Positions 36,319-44,684 of a DNA stretch of 64,000 nt are shown here, piece after piece (the first letter of the stretch is position 1; each line of letters opens with the position of its first letter). The notes beneath the pieces are model-generated. The model was not told where the DNA came from and ran no database searches. It saw only the letters and a program-made list of their open reading frames with translations. Source of the stretch: Deinococcota bacterium (lineage in GTDB: Bacteria > Deinococcota > Deinococci > Deinococcales > Trueperaceae). The stretch is from assembly GCA_963170125.1 (NCBI GenBank), contig CAUJFI010000173.1:1-64000 (forward strand), written 5' to 3'. Made by a program: the position numbers and the translations under genes.

Positions 36319-37791
36319 TCAGCTCGGCCGGGACAGGTACTTGCCCGTGGCCGGTCCGACGATCTCCCCGTTCAGGTACACGGTGTTGCCGCGCACGAGG
36401 GTGCGCTTCACGCGCCCCGTGAGTTCCTGGCCCTCGAACGGCGTGTACCCCTGACCGGACTCCGAGTCCGCCGCTCGCACGACGAACGTCTCGCCGGGGT
36501 CGAGGAGCACGAGGTCGGCGTCGAGGCCCTCGGCCACGTCACCCTTGCTGCCGAGGCCGTAGCGCCTGGCCGGGTTCAGGCTCGTCAACTCGGCCATCCG
36601 GTTGGGCGACAGCCCCCGCTTCGTCCCTTCGCTGTACAAGCCGGACAGCAGGTACTCGGTGCCGCCGAACCCCGACTTGGAGAGCCAGATGTCGTCCGGG
36701 TGCTCCGAGGAGACCTTGACCTCGGCCTTGCAACAGGCGTGGTCGCTGACGATCCAGTCGACCTCGCCGGAGAGGACCTTCTCCCACAGGTACTCCACGT
36801 CCGCACGCGGCCTGATCGGCGGGTTCACCTTGGCGTACGCGCCGGCCGGGCTGTCGATGTCCAGGAGGAGGTGCCCGATGGTGACCTCCTTCTTGAAGGA
36901 GATGTGGGGGAAGAGGCTCTCCATCATCAGCGCCGCCTCGAGCGCCTTGCGGCTGCTCAGGTGGAGGAGGTTGACGTTGGCGAGGGCCGTCTCGTAAGCC
37001 AGGTACGAGGCGATGAAGACGGCGAGGCCTTCGGAGTGCGGCGGCCTGGCGGCGTTGTAGGCGTGCAGGCCCTTGAGTTTGCCGTCGCGTTCGACGATGG
37101 CCGTGTAGGCGTTGAGGATGTCCGCGATCTCGCAGTGCAGGCTCAGGGAGACCTGCGAGCCGCGCGCGGGATCGTCCGCGATCATCTGCGAGAGCTTGCG
37201 CATGATGAACTCGAAGTGCGCGAAGTCGTAGCTCTCGCCCTCCTCGAGGTGCAGGAAGTTCCGTTGCGTCGACGAGCGCCCGTGGAGGCCGTGGCCACCA
37301 TAGAACATGAAGATCTTGAAGGACGACACCCCGAACCGGTCGAGGAGCATGGGCATCTCGTCGATGTGGCGTCGGTTGATCGGCGCCAGGTGATAACCGT
37401 AATCGACCCAGTAGCGCCCCTCGGACTGGGCGAGGACCTCCGGGTAGAACTCCGCGTACGGCCCGCCCCGGTTCAGGTAGTAGTCGCCGGTGCGGAAGTA
37501 CGTCAGGGCGCTCGTGACGCCGCCCATCGCGGCGGCCTTGCTCTCGGTCACCGCGTCGTCGCGTAAGGGCGAGTAGATCCCGACGTGCATGTGCCCGTCG
37601 ACCAGCCCGGGGAAGGCCAGCAGCCCGTGCCCGTCCACGACCTCGGAGGCGGAGTCGACGTCCAGGCCCGGCGCGACCTTGGCGAACTTGCCGCCCGCGA
37701 TGGCGATGTCCGTGACGGGGGTGCCCGAGTGACCGGGCCTGGCGAGGCGGACGTTCTTGACGATCAGGTCGTACGGTCGGTCGTTGCTCAT
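36319..37791 (-). CDS. Cyclic amidohydrolase (D-hydantoinase / dihydroorotase family)
   Basis: Metal-dependent hydrolase of cyclic amide rings. From the ATG at 37791 (binding site GGAGGT) the 490 residues show the metal motif GLVDGHMHVG, SSFKIFMFYGG with the Lys that is carbamylated to bridge the metals, HCEIAD and NLLHLSSRKALEA histidines, and SDHACCKAEVK with the catalytic Asp. The C-terminal PATGKYLSRPS is typical of the allantoinase/hydantoinase side. The exact ring is unknown. It lies 34 bases after the CoA-transferase and ends the GntR-led operon, so it may open the ring of the transported substrate. A weak hairpin (36274-36300) follows. Confidence 0.85.
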   Translation of the reverse strand: MSNDRPYDLIVKNVRLARPGHSGTPVTDIAIAGGKFAKVAPGLDVDSASEVVDGHGLLAFPGLVDGHMHVGIYSPLRDDAVTESKAAAMGGVTSALTYFRTGDYYLNRGGPYAEFYPEVLAQSEGRYWVDYGYHLAPINRRHIDEMPMLLDRFGVSSFKIFMFYGGHGLHGRSSTQRNFLHLEEGESYDFAHFEFIMRKLSQMIADDPARGSQVSLSLHCEIADILNAYTAIVERDGKLKGLHAYNAARPPHSEGLAVFIASYLAYETALANVNLLHLSSRKALEAALMMESLFPHISFKKEVTIGHLLLDIDSPAGAYAKVNPPIRPRADVEYLWEKVLSGEVDWIVSDHACCKAEVKVSSEHPDDIWLSKSGFGGTEYLLSGLYSEGTKRGLSPNRMAELTSLNPARRYGLGSKGDVAEGLDADLVLLDPGETFVVRAADSESGQGYTPFEGQELTGRVKRTLVRGNTVYLNGEIVGPATGKYLSRPS

Positions 37792-37825
37792 CTCTACCTC
37801 CATGAAGGGTCTGGTGTCGGGCGCG

Positions 37826-39028
37826 TTAGGTCGGAGGGCCGCTCGGCATGGCTCTCACGACGCCTGCCTCCACGAGTTCGGCGACGTGCTCGGCGGAGAA
37901 GCCCGCCGCTAGCAGGATCTCCCGCGTGTGCTCCCCCAGCAGGGGCGGGTCCAGGCGCTTGCCCCAGCGCTCCCCGTCCATCACGAGCGGGAGCGCAGGG
38001 AGGGGGCCCGTCGTTCCGGAGGGGAAGGTCGTCTCCAGTAAGCTGCCGCCCGCCCGGAGCTGTTCGTCCGTGAGGAGGTCCTCGGGCCGGGCCACGGGAG
38101 AGAACGGGAGGCCGGCTGCCTCGCAGCCCGCGACGGCGTCCGCGAGCGTCAGCCGCCCGATGCGCTCGCGAAGGAGCGGGAGCAGCCAGTCGCGCTCGCG
38201 GATGCGGTCGTTGTTCGTCGTGAGGCGAACGTCCGAGGCGAGGTCGGGGTAGCCGAAGGCGGCGCAGAAGCGCAGCCACTGCTTGTCGGACGTCACGCCC
38301 ACGAAGATCGGGCTGCCGTCGGCCGTGAGGAACTGATGGTAGACGGCCCACGCGCTCACGCGGTCCGGCATGGGCGGCACGGCCTCGCCGGATGCCAGCG
38401 AGTACGCGAGGTGGTGGCCCATAACGAAGGCCGCCGTCTCGAAGAGGGCCGACTTCACGACCTGACCTTGGCCGGTCCGGTCGCGCTCGCGCAGCGCTAG
38501 CACGACGCCGAGCGCGCCGTAGACGCCGGTCATCTCGTCGATGACCGAGGCGCCGGCGCGCAGCGGCGTCCCGCGCGGGCCGGTCATGTAGGCGAGGCCG
38601 GACATCATCTGCACGACCTCGTCCAGCGCCGTGCGCTCCTCGTATGGTCCGGGGAGGAACCCCTTCAGGCTGCAGTAGATGAGGCGGGGGAACCGCGCCG
38701 TGAGCGCGGTCCCGAGCCCGAGCCGGTCCATGGTGCCGGGCGCGAAGTTCTCGATGAGGACGTCGGTGCCCTCCAGCAACCGCTCGATGACGGCCAGGCC
38801 CCGCGGGTCCTTCGCGTCGACGACCAGGCTCTTCTTGTTCCGGTTGAAGTAGGGGTAGTAGCCCATCCCGAACCCGCGCAGGTAGCGGGTGGGATCGCCG
38901 TTGGGCGTGGGCTCGACGCGCACCACGTCGGCGCCCATGTCGGCGAGGAGCATGCCGGCGGTGGGGCCGAGCACCGCCTGGGTGAACTCGAGTACCCTCA
39001 CCCCGGCGAGCGGTGCCGCCGAGCTCAC
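37826..39028 (-). CDS. CaiB/BaiF class III CoA-transferase
   Basis: Moves CoA from a donor such as succinyl-CoA to a carboxylic acid. The 400 residues start GVRVLEFTQAVLGPTAGMLLADMGADVVRVE, the family opening, and include NRNKKSLVVDAKD, the catalytic Asp in RTALDEVVQMMSGL and GYGxxG-like DEMTGVYGALGVVLAL. The GTG start overlaps the leuD-like stop (GTGA). With the dehydratase and the lyase of this operon the likely job is activating a hydroxy dicarboxylate (for example a malate or citramalate analogue) before cleavage. Confidence 0.88.
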   Translation of the reverse strand: MSSAAPLAGVRVLEFTQAVLGPTAGMLLADMGADVVRVEPTPNGDPTRYLRGFGMGYYPYFNRNKKSLVVDAKDPRGLAVIERLLEGTDVLIENFAPGTMDRLGLGTALTARFPRLIYCSLKGFLPGPYEERTALDEVVQMMSGLAYMTGPRGTPLRAGASVIDEMTGVYGALGVVLALRERDRTGQGQVVKSALFETAAFVMGHHLAYSLASGEAVPPMPDRVSAWAVYHQFLTADGSPIFVGVTSDKQWLRFCAAFGYPDLASDVRLTTNNDRIRERDWLLPLLRERIGRLTLADAVAGCEAAGLPFSPVARPEDLLTDEQLRAGGSLLETTFPSGTTGPLPALPLVMDGERWGKRLDPPLLGEHTREILLAAGFSAEHVAELVEAGVVRAMPSGPPT

Positions 39029-39540
39029 TCCGACACCGTGTAGTCGCCGCCCGCCTTGAGGTAGGCCTGCAAGCCGCCGGCCGCGAGGATGTGCGCCATG
39101 ACGGCCGGCATGCGCGTTGCGGAGAAGACCTTGCCCGTCGCGACGTCCGTCACGGTCCCGCCGCGGAGGTCCACCAGCACCGCGGCGAGGTCGGAGACGT
39201 CCAGCTCGGGCACCTCGGCGACGGCGAGGCCGACGTTGATCGCGTTGCGGAAGAAGATCCTGGCGAACGAGCGCGCGATGACGCACTGGACCCCGGCGGC
39301 CTTGATGGCGATGGGGGCCTGCTCGCGGCTCGAGCCGCAGCCGAAGTTGTCGCCCGCCGCGACCAGGTCGCCGGGCCGCAGGCGGTCGACCAGCCCGGGA
39401 TCGTAGTCCTCGAACAGGTGGCTGGCCAGTTCGCTCGTGTCGAGCGTCTTCGTGTACTTGCCCGGGATGATGCGATCGGTGTCGACGTTGTCGCCCACGA
39501 CGTGCACTCGGCCCTGCAACACGTGGAGGTCGGTCGTCAT
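39025..39540 (-). CDS. LeuD-like small subunit of an aconitase-family hydro-lyase
   Basis: The 171-residue swivelling domain: VDTDRIIPGKYTKTLD, GDNFGCGSSREQAPIAIKAAG and ARSFARIFFRNAINVGL are the LeuD/HacB signatures. The YTKTLDTSELASHLFEDYD variant is of the archaeal-type LeuD/homoaconitase group rather than the E. coli type. It overlaps leuC-like by four bases and the CoA-transferase by four. The neighbours are catabolic rather than leucine genes, so the substrate may be citraconate, dimethylmaleate or a similar unsaturated dicarboxylate. Confidence 0.85.
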   Translation of the reverse strand: MTTDLHVLQGRVHVVGDNVDTDRIIPGKYTKTLDTSELASHLFEDYDPGLVDRLRPGDLVAAGDNFGCGSSREQAPIAIKAAGVQCVIARSFARIFFRNAINVGLAVAEVPELDVSDLAAVLVDLRGGTVTDVATGKVFSATRMPAVMAHILAAGGLQAYLKAGGDYTVSE

Positions 39541-40817
39541 GCGTGCGCACCCGCGGGCGCCGCGGGCGCCTCGAAGAACGGCGCCGGGTCGACGATCTCG
39601 CCGGCCAGCGCCGCGGCCGCCGCCACGGCCGGGGAGGCGAGGTAGATGTTCGACTTGGCGTTGCCCATGCGCCCGCGGAAGTTGCGGTTGGTGGTCGATA
39701 CGACGTTCTCGCCGTCGCCGGGGACCCCCTGGTGCGTGCCCACGCACGGACCGCAGCCGGACGTTATGAAGCTGGCCCCCGCCTCGCTGAGCGCCTGCAC
39801 GGTGCCGTCGGCCAGGGCGGCGTTGAACACGCGCCTGGACGCCGTCGTGACGATCAGGCGGACGCCCTTGGCCAGGTGCTTGCCGCGGAGGACGTGCGCG
39901 GCGGCGTGCAGGTCCTCCAGCCGCGTGTTCGTGCACGAACCGATGAAGGCCATCTGGATGGGCGTTCCGACGACCTCACGCACGTCGCGCACGTTGTCCG
40001 GCGAGTCGGGGACGGCCACTTGGGCGCCGAGGTCGCCGATGTCCACGGTGATCCGCCTCCGGTACGAGGCGCCGGGGTCCGGCAGGTGGTCGGGGAACCG
40101 GCGCCCGGCGAGGGCTTCCGGCAGCTCGAGCCCGTCGGTGTCGACGAGCGCGGCCTTGGCGCCCATCTCCGCCACCATGTTGCCGAGCACCATCCGGCCG
40201 GCGAGCGAGAGCGTGCGGACGGCGGCGCCGCCGAACTCCACGGCCTCGTACGTGGCGCCTGCGATGCCGAGCTTGCCGACCAAGTAGAGGATCACGTCCT
40301 TCGGGAACGTCCCGGGCCGGAACGCGCCCCCGAGCTCCACCCGGATGCTCCGGGGCACCTTGAGCCAGATCCTGCCCGTATGCATGACCGCGGCCAGGTC
40401 CGTGGAGCCGACCCCCACGGCGAACGCGCCGAGGGCGCCGATGGTGGGCGTATGCGAGTCCGCGCCGATGAAGACGTCGCCTGGACCGGCGTGCCCGTTC
40501 TCCACCATCAACTGATGGCAGATGCCCTCGCCGATCTCGTAGAGCCGCACGCCTTGCGCGACGGAGAACTCCCGCATCAGCGAGTGAAGCCAGCTGATGC
40601 GCTCGTTCGGCGCCGGCGAGGCGTGGTCGAGGACGAGGGAGAGGCGGTCGGGGTTCCGCACGCGCTTGCCCCCCATGCCCTCGAAGGCCTTGATGGCGAA
40701 CGGCGTCGTGGCATCCGTGCCCATGGCCCCGTCCACCTCGGCCACGACGATGTCGCCGGCGCGTACCTCCTCGCCGGCCTTCCTGGAGAGGATCTTCTCA
40801 GACGCGGTCAGGGGCAA
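39537..40817 (-). CDS. LeuC-like large subunit of an aconitase-family hydro-lyase
   Basis: The 426-residue Fe-S subunit. Cysteines for the 4Fe-4S cluster are in FIGSCTNTRLEDL and SGCGPCVGTHQG; GADSHTPTIGALGAFAVGVG and LVLDHASPAPN are substrate/cluster motifs. The length is that of the short bacterial/archaeal LeuC2/HacA group. It overlaps the lyase gene by 20 bases. Isopropylmalate isomerase is possible, but no leuA or leuB is nearby and the regulator is GntR-type, which favours a catabolic hydratase. Confidence 0.88.
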   Translation of the reverse strand: MPLTASEKILSRKAGEEVRAGDIVVAEVDGAMGTDATTPFAIKAFEGMGGKRVRNPDRLSLVLDHASPAPNERISWLHSLMREFSVAQGVRLYEIGEGICHQLMVENGHAGPGDVFIGADSHTPTIGALGAFAVGVGSTDLAAVMHTGRIWLKVPRSIRVELGGAFRPGTFPKDVILYLVGKLGIAGATYEAVEFGGAAVRTLSLAGRMVLGNMVAEMGAKAALVDTDGLELPEALAGRRFPDHLPDPGASYRRRITVDIGDLGAQVAVPDSPDNVRDVREVVGTPIQMAFIGSCTNTRLEDLHAAAHVLRGKHLAKGVRLIVTTASRRVFNAALADGTVQALSEAGASFITSGCGPCVGTHQGVPGDGENVVSTTNRNFRGRMGNAKSNIYLASPAVAAAAALAGEIVDPAPFFEAPAAPAGAHA

Positions 40818-41835
40818 GGGACTCCTCCTCTTCTCTCGGGCGCGCGGCCGCCAGCACGGCCGCGCCAGGCGCGTTCAGCGGGGCCCGCCTCGCGGCCGCG
40901 CCGAGCTTCGCGAGCCCGTAGACGCGGCTCGGCATCGGCACCCGCAACCACTCCTCCGCGAGCGCCGTGACGCCCACCACGGCGGACGCGTCTATCCCCG
41001 TCGCGATCCCGAGGTCCGTCACCAGGTTCAGGACGTCCTCCGTGGCGACGTTCCCGGCGGCACCGGGGATGAACGGGCAGCCGCCGAGGCCGCCGAACGC
41101 AGTATCGAAGCTGCTCACGCCCAGCCGCAGGGCCGTCACGAGGTTGGCGAGGCCGAGGCCGCGCGTGTCGTGCAGGTGCAAGGTGATGGGGACGGGACCC
41201 ACGCGTTGCATCACGAAGACGAGGGCCCGGGCGAGGCGCGCGGGGTCGGCGAGGCCGGCCGAATCGGCGAGGGCGAGCTCGCGGGCCCCGGCGCCGAGGA
41301 GGACCTCCGCCAGGCGGCCGACGCGTTCCAGGGGTATCTCCTCGCCGGGTTCCGAACCGAACACGCACTGCACGCCCGCCCGCACTTCGAGCCCGAGCGC
41401 GACGGCGGCGGCGACGGCGGCCGCCAGCTCCGCCTCGGCCTCTTTCACGCTCATGCCGGCGTTGCGCAACGAGTGCCGGTCCGAGGCCGACAGCGAGAGG
41501 TCGACGGCACCCAGCCCGGCGGCGGCGAGGCGCTCCACGCCGCGCAGGTTGAGCGCGAGGCCGCTGAAGCGCGTGCCCGGGTAGCGCTCGGCGAGCGCCG
41601 GCAGGGCGGCGCACACGGCCTCGGCGTCCGCCATCTGGGGGACCCTCGCCGGGTTCACGAACGACGCGACCTGGACGTTTCGCACGCCCGCGGCGAGCAG
41701 CGCCTCGATCAGGGCCAGCTTCCTCCCGGTGGGCAGCACGGTCGGCACGCTCTGCAGCCCGTCGCGCAGCCCGACCTCCACGAGGCGCACGCGCCCGGGG
41801 AGGGGTCGGTCCGGCGGGAAACTCGTGGGGCTCAT
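40798..41835 (-). CDS. HMG-CoA-lyase-like enzyme (HMGL family)
   Basis: Cleaves a 3-hydroxy-acyl-CoA to acetyl-CoA or a homologue plus an oxo acid. The 345 residues form the TIM barrel with VRLVEVGLRDGLQ (Arg/Asp metal site), VASFVNPARVPQMAD, the metal histidines in LHLHDTRGLGLAN and the active-site-Cys loop GLGGCPFIPGAAGNVATED. That loop is the HMG-CoA lyase signature, but related citramalyl- or methylmalyl-type activities cannot be excluded. ATGA overlap with gntR. Confidence 0.88.
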   Translation of the reverse strand: MSPTSFPPDRPLPGRVRLVEVGLRDGLQSVPTVLPTGRKLALIEALLAAGVRNVQVASFVNPARVPQMADAEAVCAALPALAERYPGTRFSGLALNLRGVERLAAAGLGAVDLSLSASDRHSLRNAGMSVKEAEAELAAAVAAAVALGLEVRAGVQCVFGSEPGEEIPLERVGRLAEVLLGAGARELALADSAGLADPARLARALVFVMQRVGPVPITLHLHDTRGLGLANLVTALRLGVSSFDTAFGGLGGCPFIPGAAGNVATEDVLNLVTDLGIATGIDASAVVGVTALAEEWLRVPMPSRVYGLAKLGAAARRAPLNAPGAAVLAAARPREEEESLAPDRV

Positions 41836-42596
41836 GCGTGGTCGAACTCGAGGGAGTACTCGAACTTGTCACCCCGGTAGACGGCGTCGAAGTACTCGAC
41901 CGGCCGCCCATGGACGTCGTGCACGGTGCGCTTGACGCGTAAGGCCGGCTGGCCCGCCTCGGCGCCGAGGAACTCGGCGCTGCCGGCGCTCAACGCGACG
42001 GCCTCGATGGTCCGGTGGCTCGTGCCCAGCTCGAGCCCGAGGCGATCGCGCAGGTAGTCGAGGGAGGAAGCGCCGTAGAGGAGGTCGGTATCCGCCAGCG
42101 ACGTGGCGAGCGACTCGACCAGGTCCAACGGCAGGCTCACGGCCTGCAGGCCGATGGTCTCCGTGCCGGCCAGGCGCGCCCGCTCGAAGCGCAGGACCTG
42201 CTGGCCCTCCGCCAGCCAGAGCGCGGCGGCGGCCTCCGCCGAGGCGGCCGTGACTTCGCGGCGGATGAGGTGGGTGCTGGACGCGATGCCGTGCTCCTTC
42301 AAGTACCCGGAGAGGCCCAAGGAGCGCGCCTTCTCCGGCTGCGGGTTGTGCCTCACCTTGTGGGGCAGGGCGAACGTGCCTCTTCCCTGCTCCCTGACCA
42401 CCACGCCCTCCTGCACTAGTTCCTGGATGGCTTGGCGGACGACCGAGCGCGACACCCGGTAGCGCTCCTGCAGCTCCTTCTCGGTGGGGAGCAGGACTGG
42501 GTCACGCGAATCGCGGACGTCCATGATCTGCTCACGGAGGATGGCCTTGAGTTGGTGGTAGTAGGGCAGGGGGCTCTCGCGGTTCAGGCTCGGCAT
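41832..42596 (-). CDS. GntR-family regulator, HutC/UTRA subfamily
   Basis: The 254-residue repressor has an N-terminal winged helix (PLPYYHQLKAILREQI, LLPTEKELQERYRVSRSVVR, GVVVREQGRGTFA) and a UTRA ligand domain (SSTHLIRREVTAASAEAAAAL to RPVEYFDAVYRGDKFEYSLEF). I chose the ATG at 42596 (weak site GGTGGGG). It leads the amidohydrolase operon and is divergent from the ABC importer. The palindrome between them is its likely operator, and the transported compound or a breakdown product its likely effector. Confidence 0.9.
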   Translation of the reverse strand: MPSLNRESPLPYYHQLKAILREQIMDVRDSRDPVLLPTEKELQERYRVSRSVVRQAIQELVQEGVVVREQGRGTFALPHKVRHNPQPEKARSLGLSGYLKEHGIASSTHLIRREVTAASAEAAAALWLAEGQQVLRFERARLAGTETIGLQAVSLPLDLVESLATSLADTDLLYGASSLDYLRDRLGLELGTSHRTIEAVALSAGSAEFLGAEAGQPALRVKRTVHDVHGRPVEYFDAVYRGDKFEYSLEFDHA

Positions 42597-42670
42597 TTCC
42601 CCACCCCTACCACCTGTCCGCCTCGGCGGCCACGAAGAACGCCGCCCTGCCAACTAGAATTCATACGGAC

Positions 42671-42714
42671 ATTATGTTGTTGTATTGACAGCCTGTCAAA
42701 CGAGTCGCTAGAGT
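42671..42714. promoter_or_regulatory. Overlapping divergent promoters with shared operator TTGACAGCCTGTCAA
   Basis: The palindrome at 42685-42699 contains a TTGACA on each strand. Minus: TTGACA (42694-42699), 17 bases, CATAAT (42671-42676) for gntR. Plus: TTGACA (42685-42690), 18 bases, TAGAGT (42709-42714) for the ABC importer. One bound GntR dimer would block both promoters. Confidence 0.8.
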
Positions 42715-42784
42715 GCTTGTGCAGTCAGAGCAAGCGCGGCAACCCCCGGCGCGGAGTCGTGCCGCGGCCAAGAGGAGGCTCATC

Positions 42785-44035
42785 GTGTTCGTCCGAGAAC
42801 CGTCCCGTAGAAGGAACAGGCTAGTCCTAGGCGTCTCAGCCATCCTGCTCATGAACCTCTTGCTCCTCGGGGTGGCCCAGAGAGAAGTCACGATCGGCTT
42901 CTCGCTGCCGCTGACAGGCGGAGCGGCCAAGGAAGGCAACGAGAGCAAGGTCGGCGCCGAGCTCGCCGCGCAGGTCATCAACGAGGCCGGCGGCTTCCAG
43001 GTGGGCGGCGAGACCGTCACGTTCAAGCTCGTGTTCGAAGACGACCTGTGCACGCCGCAAGGCGCCATCGACGCGGCCAACCGCCTAGCGGTGGCCGGCG
43101 CCTCCTTCGTCGGCGGTTCGTTCTGCAGCTCCTCGGCGCTCGCCGAGATGCCGGTCCTGGCCGCCCTCGAGATCCCGCAGATCGCGTTCGCGTACGCCGA
43201 CGAGCTCACGGGCACCGCCCGGGAGGAGGCCGGCGCGAACCTGTCCGCCCGCCTCGGCGTGCAGGCGAAGAACGAGATGGTCCCCCTCGCGAAGTACGCC
43301 GTGCTCGAGAACGGCCACAAGACGTTCTTCGCCATGGCGCAGAACACCGACTTCGGCCGCAGCATGATGAAGCACTTCCGCGCCACGGTGGAGGCCCTGG
43401 GCGGTTCGTTCGTGGCGGACCCGGAGTACTTCGCCTACGCCGCCGCCGATTACCGCACCATCCTCACCAAGGCCAAGAACTCGGGCGCCGACGCCATCGT
43501 GGCCATCGGCCTGGCCCAGGAGATGATAGGTATCCTGTTGCAGGCAGACGAGCTCGGCGTCACGCAGACGATCTACGGCTCCGACCTCGTATCGGACGTG
43601 AGCGTCGTCGGCGCGGTCGGCGAGGACAACGTCCGCGGCGTCTACTTCCCCTGGTACGACGACACGGGCACCGCGGCCCGCACGTTCGAGCGCACCGCGG
43701 TGGAGGCGGGCGTCACCGCGATGCTGGAAGCGGGCGAACGGATACTCGGCGTCGCACCGGGACGCAACCACGGCCTTGGCTGGGGCACGATCATGCTCAT
43801 CAAGCAGGCCATGGAACGTGCGGGCACCACCGATCCGAGCGCCGTCATGGCCCAGGTCCTCTCCGGCGAGGACTTCGAGCTCTCCTACGGCGACTACCAC
43901 TTCCTCCAGTGCGGCCAGGCGGTCCTCGGGGCCGGGGTCGCCACGTTCAACGACGACGGCCTGCTGCTCGTGGCCGACCGCGACTACGCTTTCGTGGCGC
44001 CAGCGCTGCTCACGGAGGCCGACCTCTGCAACTAG
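42785..44035 (+). CDS. Branched-chain amino acid-type ABC transporter, substrate-binding protein
   Basis: The 416-residue periplasmic protein (GTG at 42785, site AGAGGAGG) has a signal peptide (about residues 12-30, LVLGVSAILLMNLLLLGVAQ) and a Peripla_BP_6 fold: IGFSLPLTGGAAKEGN, FVGGSFCSSSALAEMPVL, YFAYAAADYRTILTKAKNSGADAIV, TIYGSDLVSD. The Ser/Thr positions that bind the ligand alpha-carboxylate in LivJ-type proteins have SFCSSSAL here. Family members also bind amides, short carboxylates and aromatics, so the ligand need not be an amino acid. Confidence 0.9.
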   Translation: MFVREPSRRRNRLVLGVSAILLMNLLLLGVAQREVTIGFSLPLTGGAAKEGNESKVGAELAAQVINEAGGFQVGGETVTFKLVFEDDLCTPQGAIDAANRLAVAGASFVGGSFCSSSALAEMPVLAALEIPQIAFAYADELTGTAREEAGANLSARLGVQAKNEMVPLAKYAVLENGHKTFFAMAQNTDFGRSMMKHFRATVEALGGSFVADPEYFAYAAADYRTILTKAKNSGADAIVAIGLAQEMIGILLQADELGVTQTIYGSDLVSDVSVVGAVGEDNVRGVYFPWYDDTGTAARTFERTAVEAGVTAMLEAGERILGVAPGRNHGLGWGTIMLIKQAMERAGTTDPSAVMAQVLSGEDFELSYGDYHFLQCGQAVLGAGVATFNDDGLLLVADRDYAFVAPALLTEADLCN

Positions 44036-44052
44036 GTTGAACCGACCGTGGT

Positions 44053-44092
44053 CCGCGCCGCCCCAACCGGACGTCCGGTCGAGGCGGCGCGG
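44053..44092 (+). terminator. Nested hairpin between the binding-protein gene and the rest of the operon
   Basis: Outer arms CCGCGCCGCC (44053-44062) and GGCGGCGCGG (44083-44092) enclose the 14-base palindrome ACCGGACGTCCGGT (44066-44079). No T run follows. Such hairpins after binding-protein genes commonly stabilise the upstream mRNA or cause partial termination. Confidence 0.6.
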
Positions 44093-44132
44093 CTACTGAC
44101 ACTGCCCAGGGTCTTCTGAAGGGAACCGCGAC

Positions 44133-44576
44133 ATGAGCAAGAGTGAGCCGCAGGGACCGACCCCCGGCGAGTGGTTGGCGGCGAACGAGGACGCCCCGCC
44201 GGCGCAGCGCGTGGCCGTCGCGTTCCTCGCGAGCATGGAGCGCAGGGACCTGCAGGCGGCCGCGAGCGCCCTCGGGGAGGGGTTCGCGATGACCTTCCCC
44301 GGCGCGGCCCGCTACGCGCGCTTGGAGGAGCTCGTGGCGGGCGCCGCCGGTCGGTACCGGTGGGTCGCCAAGCGCCTCGAGGCCGTGGAGGGGTGCGCCG
44401 CGGCCGGCTCCGCGGTGGTCTGGGTGCGCGGCACGCTGTACGGCGAGAACCGGCACGGCGTCGCGTTCGCGGGGGTCCGGTTCGTCGACCGCTTCGAGGT
44501 CGCGGGCGACCGCCTCGTGAAGCAGGACGTCTGGAACGACCTCGCGGAGACGGGCGTGCTCTCCAAGGAGTCATGA
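44133..44576 (+). CDS. SnoaL-like / NTF2-fold small protein
   Basis: The 147 residues read as one cone-shaped alpha+beta barrel: an N-terminal helix (AQRVAVAFLASMERRDLQAAASAL), GFAMTFPGAARYARLEELV, YRWVAKRLEAVEG and final strands VVWVRGTLYGE, GVRFVDRFEVAGDRLVKQDVW. The last segment is the SnoaL-like pattern common to small isomerases and hydrolases such as ester cyclases. It sits inside the importer operon, so a role on the imported compound is likely. Reaction unknown. Confidence 0.7.
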   Translation: MSKSEPQGPTPGEWLAANEDAPPAQRVAVAFLASMERRDLQAAASALGEGFAMTFPGAARYARLEELVAGAAGRYRWVAKRLEAVEGCAAAGSAVVWVRGTLYGENRHGVAFAGVRFVDRFEVAGDRLVKQDVWNDLAETGVLSKES

Positions 44577-44625
44577 GGCCACTCCGTACGGTCCGGTCGC
44601 CGGACGGCGGGCCGTCGGCCCCGGG

Positions 44626-44661
44626 GCGCCCGGCGCGCCCCGCTGCGCCCGGCGCGCCCCG
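44626..44661. repeat. 19-bp-period tandem duplication before the permease gene
   Basis: GCGCCCGGCGCGCCCCG occurs at 44626-44642 and 44645-44661 in the 108-base gap between the SnoaL-like gene and the first permease. The units are self-complementary in part and could form structured RNA. Confidence 0.7.
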
Positions 44662-44684
44662 TTGCGCGAGGAGTTGACTGAGCC

